Shown: positions 19,944 to 29,662, counted from the first letter of the stretch. The stretch: 64,000 nucleotides of DNA from Mariniblastus sp964414815 (GCA_964414815.1 CAYPXY010000007.1:1-64000); one strand, 5' to 3'. The notes: generated from the sequence alone by a model not told the origin. Translations and numbers: made by a program.

Positions 19944-20195
19944 ATGTTGTCTGATAGAGCAAGATCCGTTGCGGAAAAGGCAAAGCGAATCTACGAAGAT
20001 CAGCTCCGCGAGGGCCTTGAGTCAAGTGAATACGGACGCTTCATTTGTATCGAACCGGAATCGGGTGACTTCTTTTTGGGCAACACCTATGACGAAGCCG
20101 TCAATCAGGCAATTGACGCGCATTTCGACCGCCTTACCCATACAATCCGCATTGGCCACCAAGCAGCACTTCACATCGGAGTGTTGCATCAGTGA
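19944..20195 (+). CDS. Small protein paired with aspartic protease
   Basis: 83 residues from ATG 19944, which has a GGAGAG site 8 bp upstream (an in-frame ATG at 19911 has none). The composition is helix (RARSVAEKAKRIYEDQLREGLE) followed by a compact segment RFICIEPESGDFFLG and a DEAVNQAIDAHFD helix. This pattern recurs in small proteins found directly upstream of clan AA aspartic proteases in planctomycetes and cyanobacteria, as I recall. Its stop codon overlaps the GTG start of the protease gene (GTGA), indicating translational coupling. Function is unknown; a regulator or substrate-presenting partner is possible. Confidence 0.6.
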   Translation: MLSDRARSVAEKAKRIYEDQLREGLESSEYGRFICIEPESGDFFLGNTYDEAVNQAIDAHFDRLTHTIRIGHQAALHIGVLHQ

Positions 20196-20551
20196 CTGGA
20201 TTCGTCGATCAGTTGCGAGCACTGATAAAGGTACAGGTAGGACCAAAATCGGGCAATACAAAGTCATCCGTTGTCGCTTGGATTGACACAGCCTTCAATG
20301 GTGGCTTGGTGTTGCCTCGTGTTGAGATCGAACGACTGAAGTTGAAGGAATGTTCGTCAATGCAGGCCATTCTTGCGGATGGCCAACAAGTAGAGCTTCC
20401 GACATTTACATGCTATCTCGAATGGTTCGGCAAAGAGTATCGAACTCAGATTATTGCCAACGAAGGCACCTATCCCTTGCTGGGAACGATGCTACTTGAT
20501 GGATATGATTTGACTGTCAGTTATCGAGATAAAACCGTTATGCTGACCTGA
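20192..20551 (+). CDS. Clan AA (retropepsin-like) aspartic protease
   Basis: 119 residues starting at GTG 20192. The catalytic motif is AWIDTAFNGGLVLP (DTA followed by a hydrophobic-Gly segment), and the second-half signature is LLGTMLLDGYDLTV, as in single-domain retroviral-type proteases that act as dimers. This family is usually annotated as clan AA aspartic protease with unknown substrate. It is coupled to the preceding small gene and sits inside the MoxR operon region. Confidence 0.7.
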   Translation: MTGFVDQLRALIKVQVGPKSGNTKSSVVAWIDTAFNGGLVLPRVEIERLKLKECSSMQAILADGQQVELPTFTCYLEWFGKEYRTQIIANEGTYPLLGTMLLDGYDLTVSYRDKTVMLT

Positions 20552-20623
20552 CTTACCGATTGGGATTAAAATAGTCCGCAGGTTTCGTATCTCGCAGCAA
20601 AGAGAACCTAAAGGAGACCTTCA

Positions 20624-21622
20624 TTGACATCATCTGCCACCGCTTCCGGAGTGGAAGAAAAAGTCTCAGAATTTGTTACAACATTTCAGCGACTGCGCGA
20701 TGAAGTTTCTCGCTTCATCGTTGGCCAGCAAACCATCATCGAAGATGTTTTGACTGCGATTGTCTGTGGCGGTCATGTGTTGCTCGAAGGGGTGCCCGGC
20801 TTGGGGAAAACGGCACTTGTGAATACGATCAGCCGAGCCGTCGAACTAAAGTTTCAACGGATTCAATTTACACCGGACCTGCTTCCTGCGGATATTGTCG
20901 GGACGCAGATATTGCTGGAACGCGACGGGCGGAGGCAACTGGAGTTTCAACCCGGCCCAGTATTCTGCAACGTGTTGCTGGCTGATGAGATCAACCGGGC
21001 GACCCCCAAAACACAATCGGCTCTGCTGGAAACCATGCAGGAAAAGTCGGTCACGGTCGCAGGCACTACCCACCGCCTGGAGTTGCCCTTCTTTGTGTTG
21101 GCGACGCAGAACCCGATCGAACAGGACGGGACGTTTCCGCTACCGGAAGCTCAACTGGATCGTTTTTTCTTTAAGCTGTTTGTGGGGATTCCGGGTCATG
21201 ACGAGTTTTCAGAAATTCTCAATCGAACCGGCGGCAATGCAACTCCCGAAATTCGCCCAGTGGCGACGAGCGACGAAATTTTGCGAATGGGTCAGTTGCT
21301 GCGAGAAGTTCCCATCGATCGACCGGTACAAGATCATTTAATCCGCGTGGTTCGAGCGACACATCCCGAAGACGCCCATGCAACCGAGGCCGTCAAAAAG
21401 TACGTTCGCTACGGTTCATCGCCTCGCGGAGCGCAAACGATGCTCGCCGCAGCGCGGGCGAAGGCGCTGCTGGACGGTCGTTTTCATGTATCCTGTGAAG
21501 ACGTTGATCGCGTGGCTGTTCCGGCATTGCGTCATCGCGTCCTGCTTAGTTTTGAAGGTGAGGCGGAAGGAGTGAATACGGATGAAATGATTGAGTCCGT
21601 GTTGCAATATGCGAAGAAATAG
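20624..21622 (+). CDS. MoxR-family AAA+ ATPase
   Basis: 332 residues starting at TTG 20624 with an AAGGAGA site. It shows Walker A GVPGLGKT, Walker B VLLADEINRA, sensor-1 LATQNPIEQDGTFPLPEAQ split over the loop, and DRFFFKL. MoxR ATPases act as chaperones that activate partner proteins with vWA/MIDAS domains; three such partners follow. The length is normal. The DUF58 gene begins 15 bp after the stop. Confidence 0.93.
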   Translation: MTSSATASGVEEKVSEFVTTFQRLRDEVSRFIVGQQTIIEDVLTAIVCGGHVLLEGVPGLGKTALVNTISRAVELKFQRIQFTPDLLPADIVGTQILLERDGRRQLEFQPGPVFCNVLLADEINRATPKTQSALLETMQEKSVTVAGTTHRLELPFFVLATQNPIEQDGTFPLPEAQLDRFFFKLFVGIPGHDEFSEILNRTGGNATPEIRPVATSDEILRMGQLLREVPIDRPVQDHLIRVVRATHPEDAHATEAVKKYVRYGSSPRGAQTMLAAARAKALLDGRFHVSCEDVDRVAVPALRHRVLLSFEGEAEGVNTDEMIESVLQYAKK

Positions 21623-21637
21623 CCTCGTCTCAACACC

Positions 21638-22507
21638 ATGTTCAGCTTCACCGATCCCACCTTCATTCGCCGTCTCGACTCACTCTACTTGCTGGCCCGC
21701 AAGGTACTAAGCGGATCGTTGCAAGCGGACCGAAAGAGTGTCCGCCGCGGGACAGGCGTGACGTTCGCGGACTATGCGGAGTACTATTTTGGAGCCGACT
21801 ACCGGGCAATTGACTGGCGTGTGTTTGCGCGGTTTGATGATTTGATTATCAAACTTTTTGAGGTCGAAGAAGATGCGACGATCCATATTTTGCTCGATGG
21901 CAGTCGCTCGATGGATGGAAAATTTCTTTACGCACGGCAGCTTGCGGCGGCGCTTGGGTACATCGCGCTCAACAACCTTGACCGGTTGGCGCTACACGGT
22001 CTGGGTGAATCGCTGACTCCGATTCTGGAGCGATCCCGCGGGCGGGGTACGATCATGCCGTTCCTCAAGAGCCTCGAGGGAGCGGCCACGTCACCGGGCG
22101 ACACTAAATTCAATACGGCTTGCCGGCTGTTTCAAGCCCGCCATCGTCGCCGCTCAGTTGTGATTGTCATTTCGGACTTTTTGTTCCCGACCGGTTTCGA
22201 TGATGGTTTGAATTATCTGCAGTGGCACAATCACGATATTTACTGTCTGCAAGTCCAGAACGACGACGATACGCGCTGTGCCTGGAAAGGAGATGTTGAG
22301 CTGGAGTGCGTTGAAACCAGTCAACGTCGGCGGCTGACGATTACCCCCCGTGAAGCCGCACTCTACGAGCAGGCGGTTGCCGACTGGAACGAACAACTGA
22401 AACGAAGTTGCTCGCGGCGCGGGATTGGGCTGGCTGCGACGACGCCGGAGATTCCGTTTGATCGCGTGGTTCAGGACATCCTGCGGCGGGGAGGGTTGGT
22501 GGCGTGA
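21638..22507 (+). CDS. DUF58 domain protein
   Basis: 289 residues with the DUF58 signature RRGTGVTFADYAEYYFGADYR...DWRVFARFD and a vWA-like MIDAS motif LLDGSRSMDG. DUF58 proteins nearly always follow moxR and are thought to be clients of the ATPase. No membrane span is present. Its stop overlaps the GTG start of the next gene, so translation is coupled. Confidence 0.9.
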   Translation: MFSFTDPTFIRRLDSLYLLARKVLSGSLQADRKSVRRGTGVTFADYAEYYFGADYRAIDWRVFARFDDLIIKLFEVEEDATIHILLDGSRSMDGKFLYARQLAAALGYIALNNLDRLALHGLGESLTPILERSRGRGTIMPFLKSLEGAATSPGDTKFNTACRLFQARHRRRSVVIVISDFLFPTGFDDGLNYLQWHNHDIYCLQVQNDDDTRCAWKGDVELECVETSQRRRLTITPREAALYEQAVADWNEQLKRSCSRRGIGLAATTPEIPFDRVVQDILRRGGLVA

Positions 22508-24306
22508 GTTTTGCTGCACCGATTCTTTTCTGGGGGCTGCTAAGTCTACTCCCGTTGATCGCGTTTTACTTTTTGAAAGTTCGTCCGGATCGCAAACCGG
22601 CAACCGCGTGGTTCTTGTGGGAGAAAGTCTTTGAAGAACGTCGTGCCAGAACGTTGTTTCAGAGGTTTCGTGATTTTTTCAGTTTGCTGTTGATGGCGAT
22701 TTGCTTCTTCGCGATCGTTGCGGCAGCCGCTCGTCCATTCTGGACAGGTGATTCGCGCCGCGATTTGATGCTGATCATCGATAACAGTGCGTCGATGAAT
22801 GCCACTGATGGTGAGGAAACGCGATTGGAGCAGGCCAAACGGGTGGCCTCCGACATTGTTCGCTCGCTCAGCGGTCATCAGCGCTGCAGCATCGCGTCGC
22901 TGGGGAACGAAATCGTGATGCACTCCGGTTTGACGGACAATCCTAAAGAGCTGCTCGATGCTGTCGCACGCATTGAGCCGACGTCCCTGCCGTCGTCGCT
23001 GCGCGAGATTGAAAAGTGGGATAGACCTCCCGGTCTGTCAACCTCAGCATCTTCACAAGATGAACCGCGAATGATTTTGATCTCGGACGGCTGTCTGGGT
23101 GGAACTGTCGCTTCGTCTGTCGAACTATTGAAAGTCGGTTCACCCGGTCGCGGCAATATCGGGTTCGTGGCTTGCGACATGCAGCGGCTGCCTTTACCGG
23201 ACAAACCCGTAGGTGTTTTCTACCAGATCGCATCCACATTTTCCGGCACCGTTCAAGTTGATCTGTCGGCTTTCCACGACACACCGGACAATCTGATTCG
23301 TTTGGTTCCACTGGAGATCGAACCGGGACTCAATACACCAGAAATTTTTCGCATCGAGAATGCTCACGATGGGAAATGGTGGTTGCAATTGGAAATCAAG
23401 GATTCACTGGCCGATGACAATCGGGTCCATGCCGTGCTGCCGCCGCTGATACCGATGGATGTCGCCGTGGACGGAGATTTGAGATTTTTTTACGAACATG
23501 GTGTGCTGGCGTTTTCGAGAGGCGATCATTTACTGCGGCTGGTTTCAGCGGCAGAAGCGAAACTGGTTATCGGTCAGGGCAACATCGCGACGGATCGCTT
23601 GGCACCCGATACCGACTTACTGATCTTTCAGCCAAAGGGAGAGTCGGTCTGGTGGACCGACGATGGGGAGGAGATTGCAGTGACGTTGCCGATCGTTCTG
23701 GATGAGGAACATCCGCTGCTCAAACATGTCGAAGCGGCTTCGATTCCCTGGATGGGCGCACGACGTCTACGAGCCCCGGCCGGATCAGAGATCCTGGTTA
23801 CTGCGGAAGATGGGGTGCCCTTGCTTTACCGAACGGTCGATCGAGGCCGAAGAATCGTGGTTGTGAACCTCGACCCCGTAGCGGCGGATTTTTTTTTCAG
23901 CCCCTGGTTTCCGGTTCTGGTTTATTCAGCGGCGGCCCATCTGGCAGGACGAACGGAGGCCGTTCCGGCAACTTATGCGACCGGCCAGATCGTTCCGCTT
24001 CCCAGAAAAGACAAAGACGAGACGACGGAGTGGACGCTGCCCAATGGTGTTGCGATTTCACAAAATGCCACGATGTCCGGGCCGCTGTCCCAAACCGGTT
24101 TTCATGGATTCAAAAGTGAGGCGGGTGAGCGGCTGGCTGGTTGTAGCCTTCTGTCGATTGACGAAACCCAAATCGATAATTCAGAAATCGTTGATACCAG
24201 TCAACCGATCTCAAGGGGCTGGTCACCCGTCAGTATTCTGACGTGGTTGGCAATCGCGGTTCTGGTTATTGAATCAATGCTGTTCCATCGACGGTGGGTG
24301 GGGTGA
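22504..24306 (+). CDS. BatA-type membrane protein with vWA domain
   Basis: 600 residues starting at GTG 22504 (GTGA overlap with the DUF58 stop). The N-terminal aerotolerance-regulator segment (FAAPILFWGLLSLLPLIAFYFLKVRP) and a second span (about 60-80) are followed by a vWA domain with MIDAS LIIDNSASM. A large extracytoplasmic part and a last span at about 575-595 complete it. The role is inferred from context: a membrane component of the MoxR system. Confidence 0.85.
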   Translation: MSFAAPILFWGLLSLLPLIAFYFLKVRPDRKPATAWFLWEKVFEERRARTLFQRFRDFFSLLLMAICFFAIVAAAARPFWTGDSRRDLMLIIDNSASMNATDGEETRLEQAKRVASDIVRSLSGHQRCSIASLGNEIVMHSGLTDNPKELLDAVARIEPTSLPSSLREIEKWDRPPGLSTSASSQDEPRMILISDGCLGGTVASSVELLKVGSPGRGNIGFVACDMQRLPLPDKPVGVFYQIASTFSGTVQVDLSAFHDTPDNLIRLVPLEIEPGLNTPEIFRIENAHDGKWWLQLEIKDSLADDNRVHAVLPPLIPMDVAVDGDLRFFYEHGVLAFSRGDHLLRLVSAAEAKLVIGQGNIATDRLAPDTDLLIFQPKGESVWWTDDGEEIAVTLPIVLDEEHPLLKHVEAASIPWMGARRLRAPAGSEILVTAEDGVPLLYRTVDRGRRIVVVNLDPVAADFFFSPWFPVLVYSAAAHLAGRTEAVPATYATGQIVPLPRKDKDETTEWTLPNGVAISQNATMSGPLSQTGFHGFKSEAGERLAGCSLLSIDETQIDNSEIVDTSQPISRGWSPVSILTWLAIAVLVIESMLFHRRWVG

Positions 24307-24310
24307 GACG

Positions 24311-26818
24311 ATGGAACTGATATCCCTTTCGCCGTTGTGGTGCTTGCTCATCCTGATTCCCTGGGGGCTTTCGTTTCGGTACAGTCTTGTCGATGCACCG
24401 CTCTCGAGAAAGGTGGCCTCGTTTCTATTGAGAGTGTTGGGACTGGTACTGTTGATCGTTGCTCTTTGCCGGCCTTTTGCATTTCAGTCCAACCACGATG
24501 TTCATGTGGTGTTTCTGGTCGATGTTTCCCAGTCTGTCGATGTGGGTGCCGTCCGTTCGGCAGTCGATCAGGTATCCCAAGGAATCGAAAAGCTAAACCG
24601 AGACGATGATTGGTCGCTGTTTGCGGTTGCCGATGGTGTGCGGAAATTTGATAGCCCGAATCAGATGACCGAATGGCTTGAAAGCTGGAAGACCGCAGGC
24701 ACCGACGATCAGTTTCGCAGCGCTTCGAAACTGGGTGAATCCATCTTGCGAGTCCGAAACCTCTTTCCAGCCGAGAAAGTCAAACAGCTTGTGCTTTTGA
24801 GCGACGGTCAGGATACGTCAGGATCGCTCGACGAAGCTTTGCGGCAAGTTGCCAGTGAAAAAATTAGTGTGAATTTTTATACATTATCACCCTTGACCGA
24901 GCCGGAGGTAGCCGTTGTGGCACTGACTCCCTCGACGACTCACGCTTGGCACGGTGAGGTCGTTCGTATGACGGTCGAAGTGAAAAGCAATCGGCCTAAC
25001 AACGGGACATTGCGAATGATTCACCGGGGCGTTGTCGTACAGGAACAGCCAGTCGATTTGAAGCCGGATGTTCCCAATCGGTTTTTCTTTGATGTCGACA
25101 TGGTGACGCCCGGTTCGAGTCAGTGGACAGCCGAGTTGGTCGCGAAGGAAGATCATTTCCCGCTGAACAACCAGCGAACCTGCACGCTGACGGTTCGTGG
25201 CCGGCCGCGAGTTTTGCTTTTGCATCAGAACGAACAGGAGTTGCGGCCGCTCGTCCGGGCTTTGCAGGAACAGGATTTTTCAATCGAAGTGCGCGGCAAG
25301 TTTGGTGTGCCTGATTCGATAGGCGAATTGCTGGAGTTCGACGCCGTCGTGCTGGCCGATCTTCCGGCGACGATGATGACTCAGCGGCAAATGCAGCTGA
25401 TGCGGCAGTTTGTGGTCGATTTTGGAGGAGGGCTGGCGATGCTCGGATCCGAAAATAGTTTCGGGTTGGGAGGCTATCACAAAACGCCGGTCGAGGAAGT
25501 CTTGCCACTGGTTTCACGGTTTGAAAAGGAGCGGGAGAAGCCTTCGCTGGCGATGGTGTTGGTGATTGATAAATCAGGTTCGATGGACGGGCTGCCGATC
25601 ATGTTGGCCCGAGAGGCTGCCAAAGCAGCAGTCGAATTGTTGGGAGCACGCGACCAGATCGGCGTCGTCGGTTTCGACAGTCAACCCGTGGTCGTCAGCG
25701 AATTGCGAATGGCTGTCGAAGCCGACCAGATTTGTTCCGATATTGACTCGTTGGCGGCCGATGGTGGAACCAGCATGTATCCGGCGATGCTGGTAGGGCG
25801 GGAGATGCTGGAAAACACGTCCGCCAAAATTCGGCACATGATCTGTTTGAGTGACGGTCACACCAGTGACGCCGATCATGAAGGGTTGGTTGAAGAGATG
25901 GTTGACAGCGGTATCACTGTTTCGACTGTCGCGCTTGGTGACGCCGATCGACAACTGCTGGCCCGCATCGCAGAGATCGGTCGCGGGCGCTACTACGAGA
26001 CGGATGATCCGACCAATGTGCCACAGATTTTTACCAGCGAAACGATGCAAGCGTCACGTTCGGCGATCAAGGAGGATTTGTACGGTACGGTGCAAACAGG
26101 AGATCATCCGGTGCTGACCGGGTTCCGCAATGCGGATCTTCCGTTTACGCTGGGCTATGTGCTGACTCAGGCGAAGCCGACGGCGCAAGTTTTGTTGGTG
26201 ACGGAGGAGGGCGATCCATTGCTGGCGGTGGGGCGTTTTGGATTGGGCTCGGGGATCGGTTGGTCGAGCGATTTATCGGAACGTTGGGGAGGTGAGTGGC
26301 TCGCATGGGGCGATTGCGGAAAGTTTTGGGGGCAAGTGCTGCGAGGTATGATCCGCCAACGAACCCATGAAGGGATTCAAGTCACGTCGCAGGTATCGGA
26401 TGACCTATGGCAGTTGCGTATCGTAAAACGCGATCCGGCAGGGATGCCCCAATCGGGTGTCGATTGGGAATTGGCGACGCTCGATGAGCAGGGGAAAACG
26501 GAGATCATTCCTGTTGCTGAAGCCGGTTTAGGGGCTTATCAATCAACGGTTGCCGTCGAGAATCGCTCGACTCTGACGTTGCGATTGCGAGATCGCGACA
26601 CAGATCAGATTCAGGTATTACATTACAATCGCCCCTGGCCGGCCGAATACAATTTGTCCGAAAAGCTACCCGAGAGCATTCGTGCGTTGCCCCCGTTCTC
26701 AGCTGACGAAATTCGCGCCGAGATAACGCCGCAGCAGGCCCGCGTCCCGATCGCCCACTATTTCTATTTTGCAGCGCTGGCAGCGTTTCTGGCAAGCAAT
26801 CTGATCAGGCGGCTGTGA
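24311..26818 (+). CDS. Membrane protein with two vWA domains and GATase-like fold
   Basis: 835 residues from ATG 24311, 4 bp after the preceding stop (the frame is open to 24269). Two N-terminal spans are followed by a vWA-like domain (MIDAS FLVDVSQSVD), a class-I glutamine-amidotransferase-like region (about 300-390, ...RVLLLHQNEQ... GGGLAMLGSENSFGLGGY), a second vWA domain (LVIDKSGSMDG) and a C-terminal span. This fusion is the standard last gene of planctomycete MoxR operons. The amidotransferase-like fold lacks an obvious catalytic Cys, so it is probably not enzymatic. Confidence 0.85.
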   Translation: MELISLSPLWCLLILIPWGLSFRYSLVDAPLSRKVASFLLRVLGLVLLIVALCRPFAFQSNHDVHVVFLVDVSQSVDVGAVRSAVDQVSQGIEKLNRDDDWSLFAVADGVRKFDSPNQMTEWLESWKTAGTDDQFRSASKLGESILRVRNLFPAEKVKQLVLLSDGQDTSGSLDEALRQVASEKISVNFYTLSPLTEPEVAVVALTPSTTHAWHGEVVRMTVEVKSNRPNNGTLRMIHRGVVVQEQPVDLKPDVPNRFFFDVDMVTPGSSQWTAELVAKEDHFPLNNQRTCTLTVRGRPRVLLLHQNEQELRPLVRALQEQDFSIEVRGKFGVPDSIGELLEFDAVVLADLPATMMTQRQMQLMRQFVVDFGGGLAMLGSENSFGLGGYHKTPVEEVLPLVSRFEKEREKPSLAMVLVIDKSGSMDGLPIMLAREAAKAAVELLGARDQIGVVGFDSQPVVVSELRMAVEADQICSDIDSLAADGGTSMYPAMLVGREMLENTSAKIRHMICLSDGHTSDADHEGLVEEMVDSGITVSTVALGDADRQLLARIAEIGRGRYYETDDPTNVPQIFTSETMQASRSAIKEDLYGTVQTGDHPVLTGFRNADLPFTLGYVLTQAKPTAQVLLVTEEGDPLLAVGRFGLGSGIGWSSDLSERWGGEWLAWGDCGKFWGQVLRGMIRQRTHEGIQVTSQVSDDLWQLRIVKRDPAGMPQSGVDWELATLDEQGKTEIIPVAEAGLGAYQSTVAVENRSTLTLRLRDRDTDQIQVLHYNRPWPAEYNLSEKLPESIRALPPFSADEIRAEITPQQARVPIAHYFYFAALAAFLASNLIRRL

Positions 26819-27014
26819 TGAGTAGCGTTGCCGTTTACGGCGAATAGACGTTTACTTCAAACACATTGAATGCTGCCGGTTTTTAACCGGTAGATCGTTA
26901 CCTTCTACCTGATGAAGGAGCAGTAGAAAATCAATAGATGCTCCTGGATTTTATCCAGGGGAGTTTCACCTTCACCCTCACGATTGACCTGGCTTTCCAT
27001 GAACGGCTGCTGGA
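26819..27014. other. Convergent intergenic region with two hairpins
   Basis: The region separates the vWA gene from the convergent glycerate kinase. Two hairpins are visible: CTGCCGGTT/AACCGGTAG (26873-26893) and CTCCTGGAT/ATCCAGGGGAG with a bulge (26941-26963). They may end transcription from both sides although neither has a strong T-tract. Confidence 0.45.
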
Positions 27015-28337
27015 TTATGTTGGAGACTTCATTGCTGCACAACACTCCCGCAATAGCTGCGCTGCCCGATGTCGATCGGGAATTTCTCCTGCAGGGGTCG
27101 CAGCATGGCAACCTCCCGTAAACCATTGGTTGAGAGCCGGGAGTGCTTGGGGTGCGATGTTTCCGGAAACGAGAGTTACAGGAATGCCAGCCATGCGAGC
27201 TTTGTTTGCGACTGCGGCAGGGCCTTTGCCGGCCAGCGTTTGGAGGTCGCTGCAACCTTCACCGGTGATAACCCAGTCCGCGTTCGCAACGGCCGTGTCA
27301 AAACCCGATCGTTTGCAAATGGTGTCTGCTCCCGATTCCATTCGCCCTCCGAGAAGCTGGAGCGCGAATCCAAGTCCCCCCGCAGCTCCAGCGCCCGGAT
27401 GTTGGCTGTAACTCGTTCCCAATGCCTTGTCTAACAAGTTGCCGAAACGTTCGAGAACCTGGTCAATGAAATGGATCTCGTCTTCCGCAACTCCCTTTTG
27501 AGGACCAAAAATGGTGGTGGCACCATTGGGACCGCACAGTGGATTGTCGACGTCGGCAAGAATCGTCAGACTCGTACACTGGCCGAACATTTGAGACAGT
27601 TCTTTGAGGCCCTCCACTTGTTCAAGTTGGGTCAAAGTATCGAACGCATTGGAAGGTGTTTGAAATTCCTGGTTGGCGTAGAAGTCCTGTATCATCCGAT
27701 CAAGTTTTTTTTGCTGATCGAAAGTCAATCGCGTCTCTGGCGCCTTTTGCGTCTCTGATGAGCCGACCAAGGGAAGCAGTTGCTGGCCCTTGGTACCTAT
27801 AAATTGAATTCCCAGCGCGTACAGAAGACCTGCTCCGGCGTCGTTGGTGGAGGAGCCGCCCAAGCCGACCAGAAAGTTCTGAATGCCTTTCTGAAGGAGA
27901 ATCTTGAGCAGTTGCCCGACGCCAAAACTGGTTCTCCAGCTTACTGGCAGCGGGGATGTTGACAAACGCGTGAGGCCCACGATCTCGGCGACTTCCAGGA
28001 CCGCCGTGACGCGGTCGGTAGACTGGCTTTCTGCTTTGGTTTGGGCCGTAGAATGGAAGGCTGTGGTTTGAAGATTGGCCTCAGGCTCGGACGGGCCAAG
28101 AATTCCATAGTTAACCGACACGATTTCGCCTTCTGCGTTCATGACCGAGGCTTGCTCGATCGTTCCGCCGCAAGCTTTGACCAGGACAGAAATCGTACCT
28201 TCCCCGCCATCGGCCAAGGGGAATGGTTCGATCTGGGCGTGAGGAAAGGCTGCGGCAATTCCCTCCGACATGGCTTGAGCTGCTTCGATCGATGTCAACG
28301 TTCCCTTGAAGGAATTGGGGGCGATTAGAACACGCAT
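27015..28337 (-). CDS. Glycerate kinase
   Basis: 440 residues starting MRVLIAPNSFKGTLTSIEAAQAM, followed by ADGGEGT and GLGGSSTNDAGAG, the signatures of the GlxK/GarK type glycerate kinase. It phosphorylates D-glycerate (to 2- or 3-phosphoglycerate; the sequence does not say which). It is about 60 residues longer than typical owing to inserts near residues 80-105 and 190-245. It starts 6 bp after the stop of the hydroxyacid dehydrogenase gene, so the two form an operon that could convert hydroxypyruvate or glyoxylate-derived compounds into glycolytic intermediates. Confidence 0.9.
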   Translation of the reverse strand: MRVLIAPNSFKGTLTSIEAAQAMSEGIAAAFPHAQIEPFPLADGGEGTISVLVKACGGTIEQASVMNAEGEIVSVNYGILGPSEPEANLQTTAFHSTAQTKAESQSTDRVTAVLEVAEIVGLTRLSTSPLPVSWRTSFGVGQLLKILLQKGIQNFLVGLGGSSTNDAGAGLLYALGIQFIGTKGQQLLPLVGSSETQKAPETRLTFDQQKKLDRMIQDFYANQEFQTPSNAFDTLTQLEQVEGLKELSQMFGQCTSLTILADVDNPLCGPNGATTIFGPQKGVAEDEIHFIDQVLERFGNLLDKALGTSYSQHPGAGAAGGLGFALQLLGGRMESGADTICKRSGFDTAVANADWVITGEGCSDLQTLAGKGPAAVANKARMAGIPVTLVSGNIAPQALPALNQWFTGGCHAATPAGEIPDRHRAAQLLRECCAAMKSPT

Positions 28338-28343
28338 GGGATT

Positions 28344-29288
28344 CTAAACCAGATTGCGAGGTTCGCCGCCGTGCCAGGCTTCGACATTGTCGATCAGTTG
28401 GTCGGCCAGTCGCTGCATTGCCTGTTGGCTGGCCCAGGCGACGTGGGGCGTGATCAACAGATTGTCGGCCTGATACTCCAGCAGTGGATTCCCGTGCGTC
28501 GGGGGTTCGACATGAAGAACGTCGATACCGGCTCCGGCGATCCAGCCTTCTCGTAATGCCTGCAACAAGGCCCCTTCGTTGACGATCCCTCCGCGAGCGG
28601 TGTTGATTAACAGGGCCGATGGCTTCATCTCGCGAAGTTCGCTCTCGGAGATCAAGTTTTCAGTATTGCTTGACAAGGGGCAATGCAAGCTAAGGACATC
28701 GGAGGTTTTCAGCACGGTGTTGAAATCCGTGTAGCCCTCGCGGCACGATGTTCGGCCTTTGTGTTCGGCAACCAGCACCTTCATGCCAAACGCCGCGCCG
28801 AGTTTGCCGACGGCCTGACCAATCGACCCATTGCCGACAATGCCCAGCGTGCTGCCGGCCAGGTCCTGAATGGGAGCCCCTAAATGGCAAAAGATGGGGG
28901 CATTTTGCCAAGCTCCTGATTTCAGATCGGTGCGATAGGAAATCAGGTTGCGACGCAATGCCAACGTAAGTGCGAAAACGTGTTCAGGGACCGAGTTCAC
29001 GGAGTAGTGCCGGATATTGCATACTTGCAGGCCGCGCTCACGGCAGCACTCCAGGTCCACATTGTTGGTTCCGGTTGCGGCCACCGCGATCAATCTCAAT
29101 TCGGGTAGTTGTTCCAGAATTTTGCGATTCAATACGACTTTGTTGGTGATCGCCACTTGGACATCTTGAAGTCGCGGCACCACCTCTGACTCACTGGTGC
29201 TTGGATAATCGCACCATGTGTGAGGAAATCGAGGCGGTCGAATTTCTGCGATCAAACTATCGCGATCAAGGAAGACAATGGGGGTCAT
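28344..29288 (-). CDS. D-2-hydroxyacid dehydrogenase (hydroxypyruvate reductase-like)
   Basis: 314 residues from ATG 29288 (MTPIVFLDRDSL); in-frame ATGs lie upstream at 29330 and 29357. The Rossmann motif GIVGNGSIGQAVG, the catalytic Arg in NTARGGIVNE, and the terminal His in ITPHVAWAS are all present. Members reduce hydroxypyruvate or glyoxylate with NAD(P)H. The adjacent glycerate kinase supports D-glycerate as product. The exact substrate is inferred. Confidence 0.88.
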   Translation of the reverse strand: MTPIVFLDRDSLIAEIRPPRFPHTWCDYPSTSESEVVPRLQDVQVAITNKVVLNRKILEQLPELRLIAVAATGTNNVDLECCRERGLQVCNIRHYSVNSVPEHVFALTLALRRNLISYRTDLKSGAWQNAPIFCHLGAPIQDLAGSTLGIVGNGSIGQAVGKLGAAFGMKVLVAEHKGRTSCREGYTDFNTVLKTSDVLSLHCPLSSNTENLISESELREMKPSALLINTARGGIVNEGALLQALREGWIAGAGIDVLHVEPPTHGNPLLEYQADNLLITPHVAWASQQAMQRLADQLIDNVEAWHGGEPRNLV

Positions 29289-29479
29289 GGTAACCAGGTT
29301 TGTGTTATTGGTTTTATGGGTGTCAGCCATTGGCCAATCGGATTCGAAAATTCGCAAGTTTGCGAATCGGATATGAAGTACATTGCGCGCCTCGTAAAAT
29401 ATTTAACAATAAAAGCCATCCAGGTAGGCTAGGGGCCGGCCACTATCAGTCTGGGATTGTAGCCTGAAATTGTCCCGAA

Positions 29480-29662
29480 GGCAAAAGAGCTACACGATCG
29501 GAGGCGAAAGAGAAACTACTGACGCACCTTCTGGTTCCGCGGGGAACGGCATTGATGCAACTCAACGTTCCAAATCAGATTGTCAAGGAATATTTTGCGA
29601 ACTTACTGGTCGTTCGAACTTTTGACCCTGCGACTTCTCGGTGGATGCCCGACGGAGTATAA
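29480..29662 (+). pseudogene. Decayed coding remnant
   Basis: Between the dehydrogenase and the toxin-antitoxin pair there are two short out-of-frame pieces with protein-like composition. One ends KAKELHDRRRKRNY; the other, from about 29510 in another frame, reads LMQLNVPNQIVKEYFANLL and ends in TAA at 29660. The second resembles the NPN-x-V-x-x-x-F segment of AAA-ATPase-like/PD-(D/E)XK proteins. I read this as the tail of a frameshifted gene. The support is weak. Confidence 0.3.

Noticed and set aside
27015..27160. Frameshift at the end of the glycerate kinase gene
   Set aside because: The C-terminus looked unusual and another frame is open, but GCHAATPAGEI followed by a helix fits the end of the family, so the single frame was kept.
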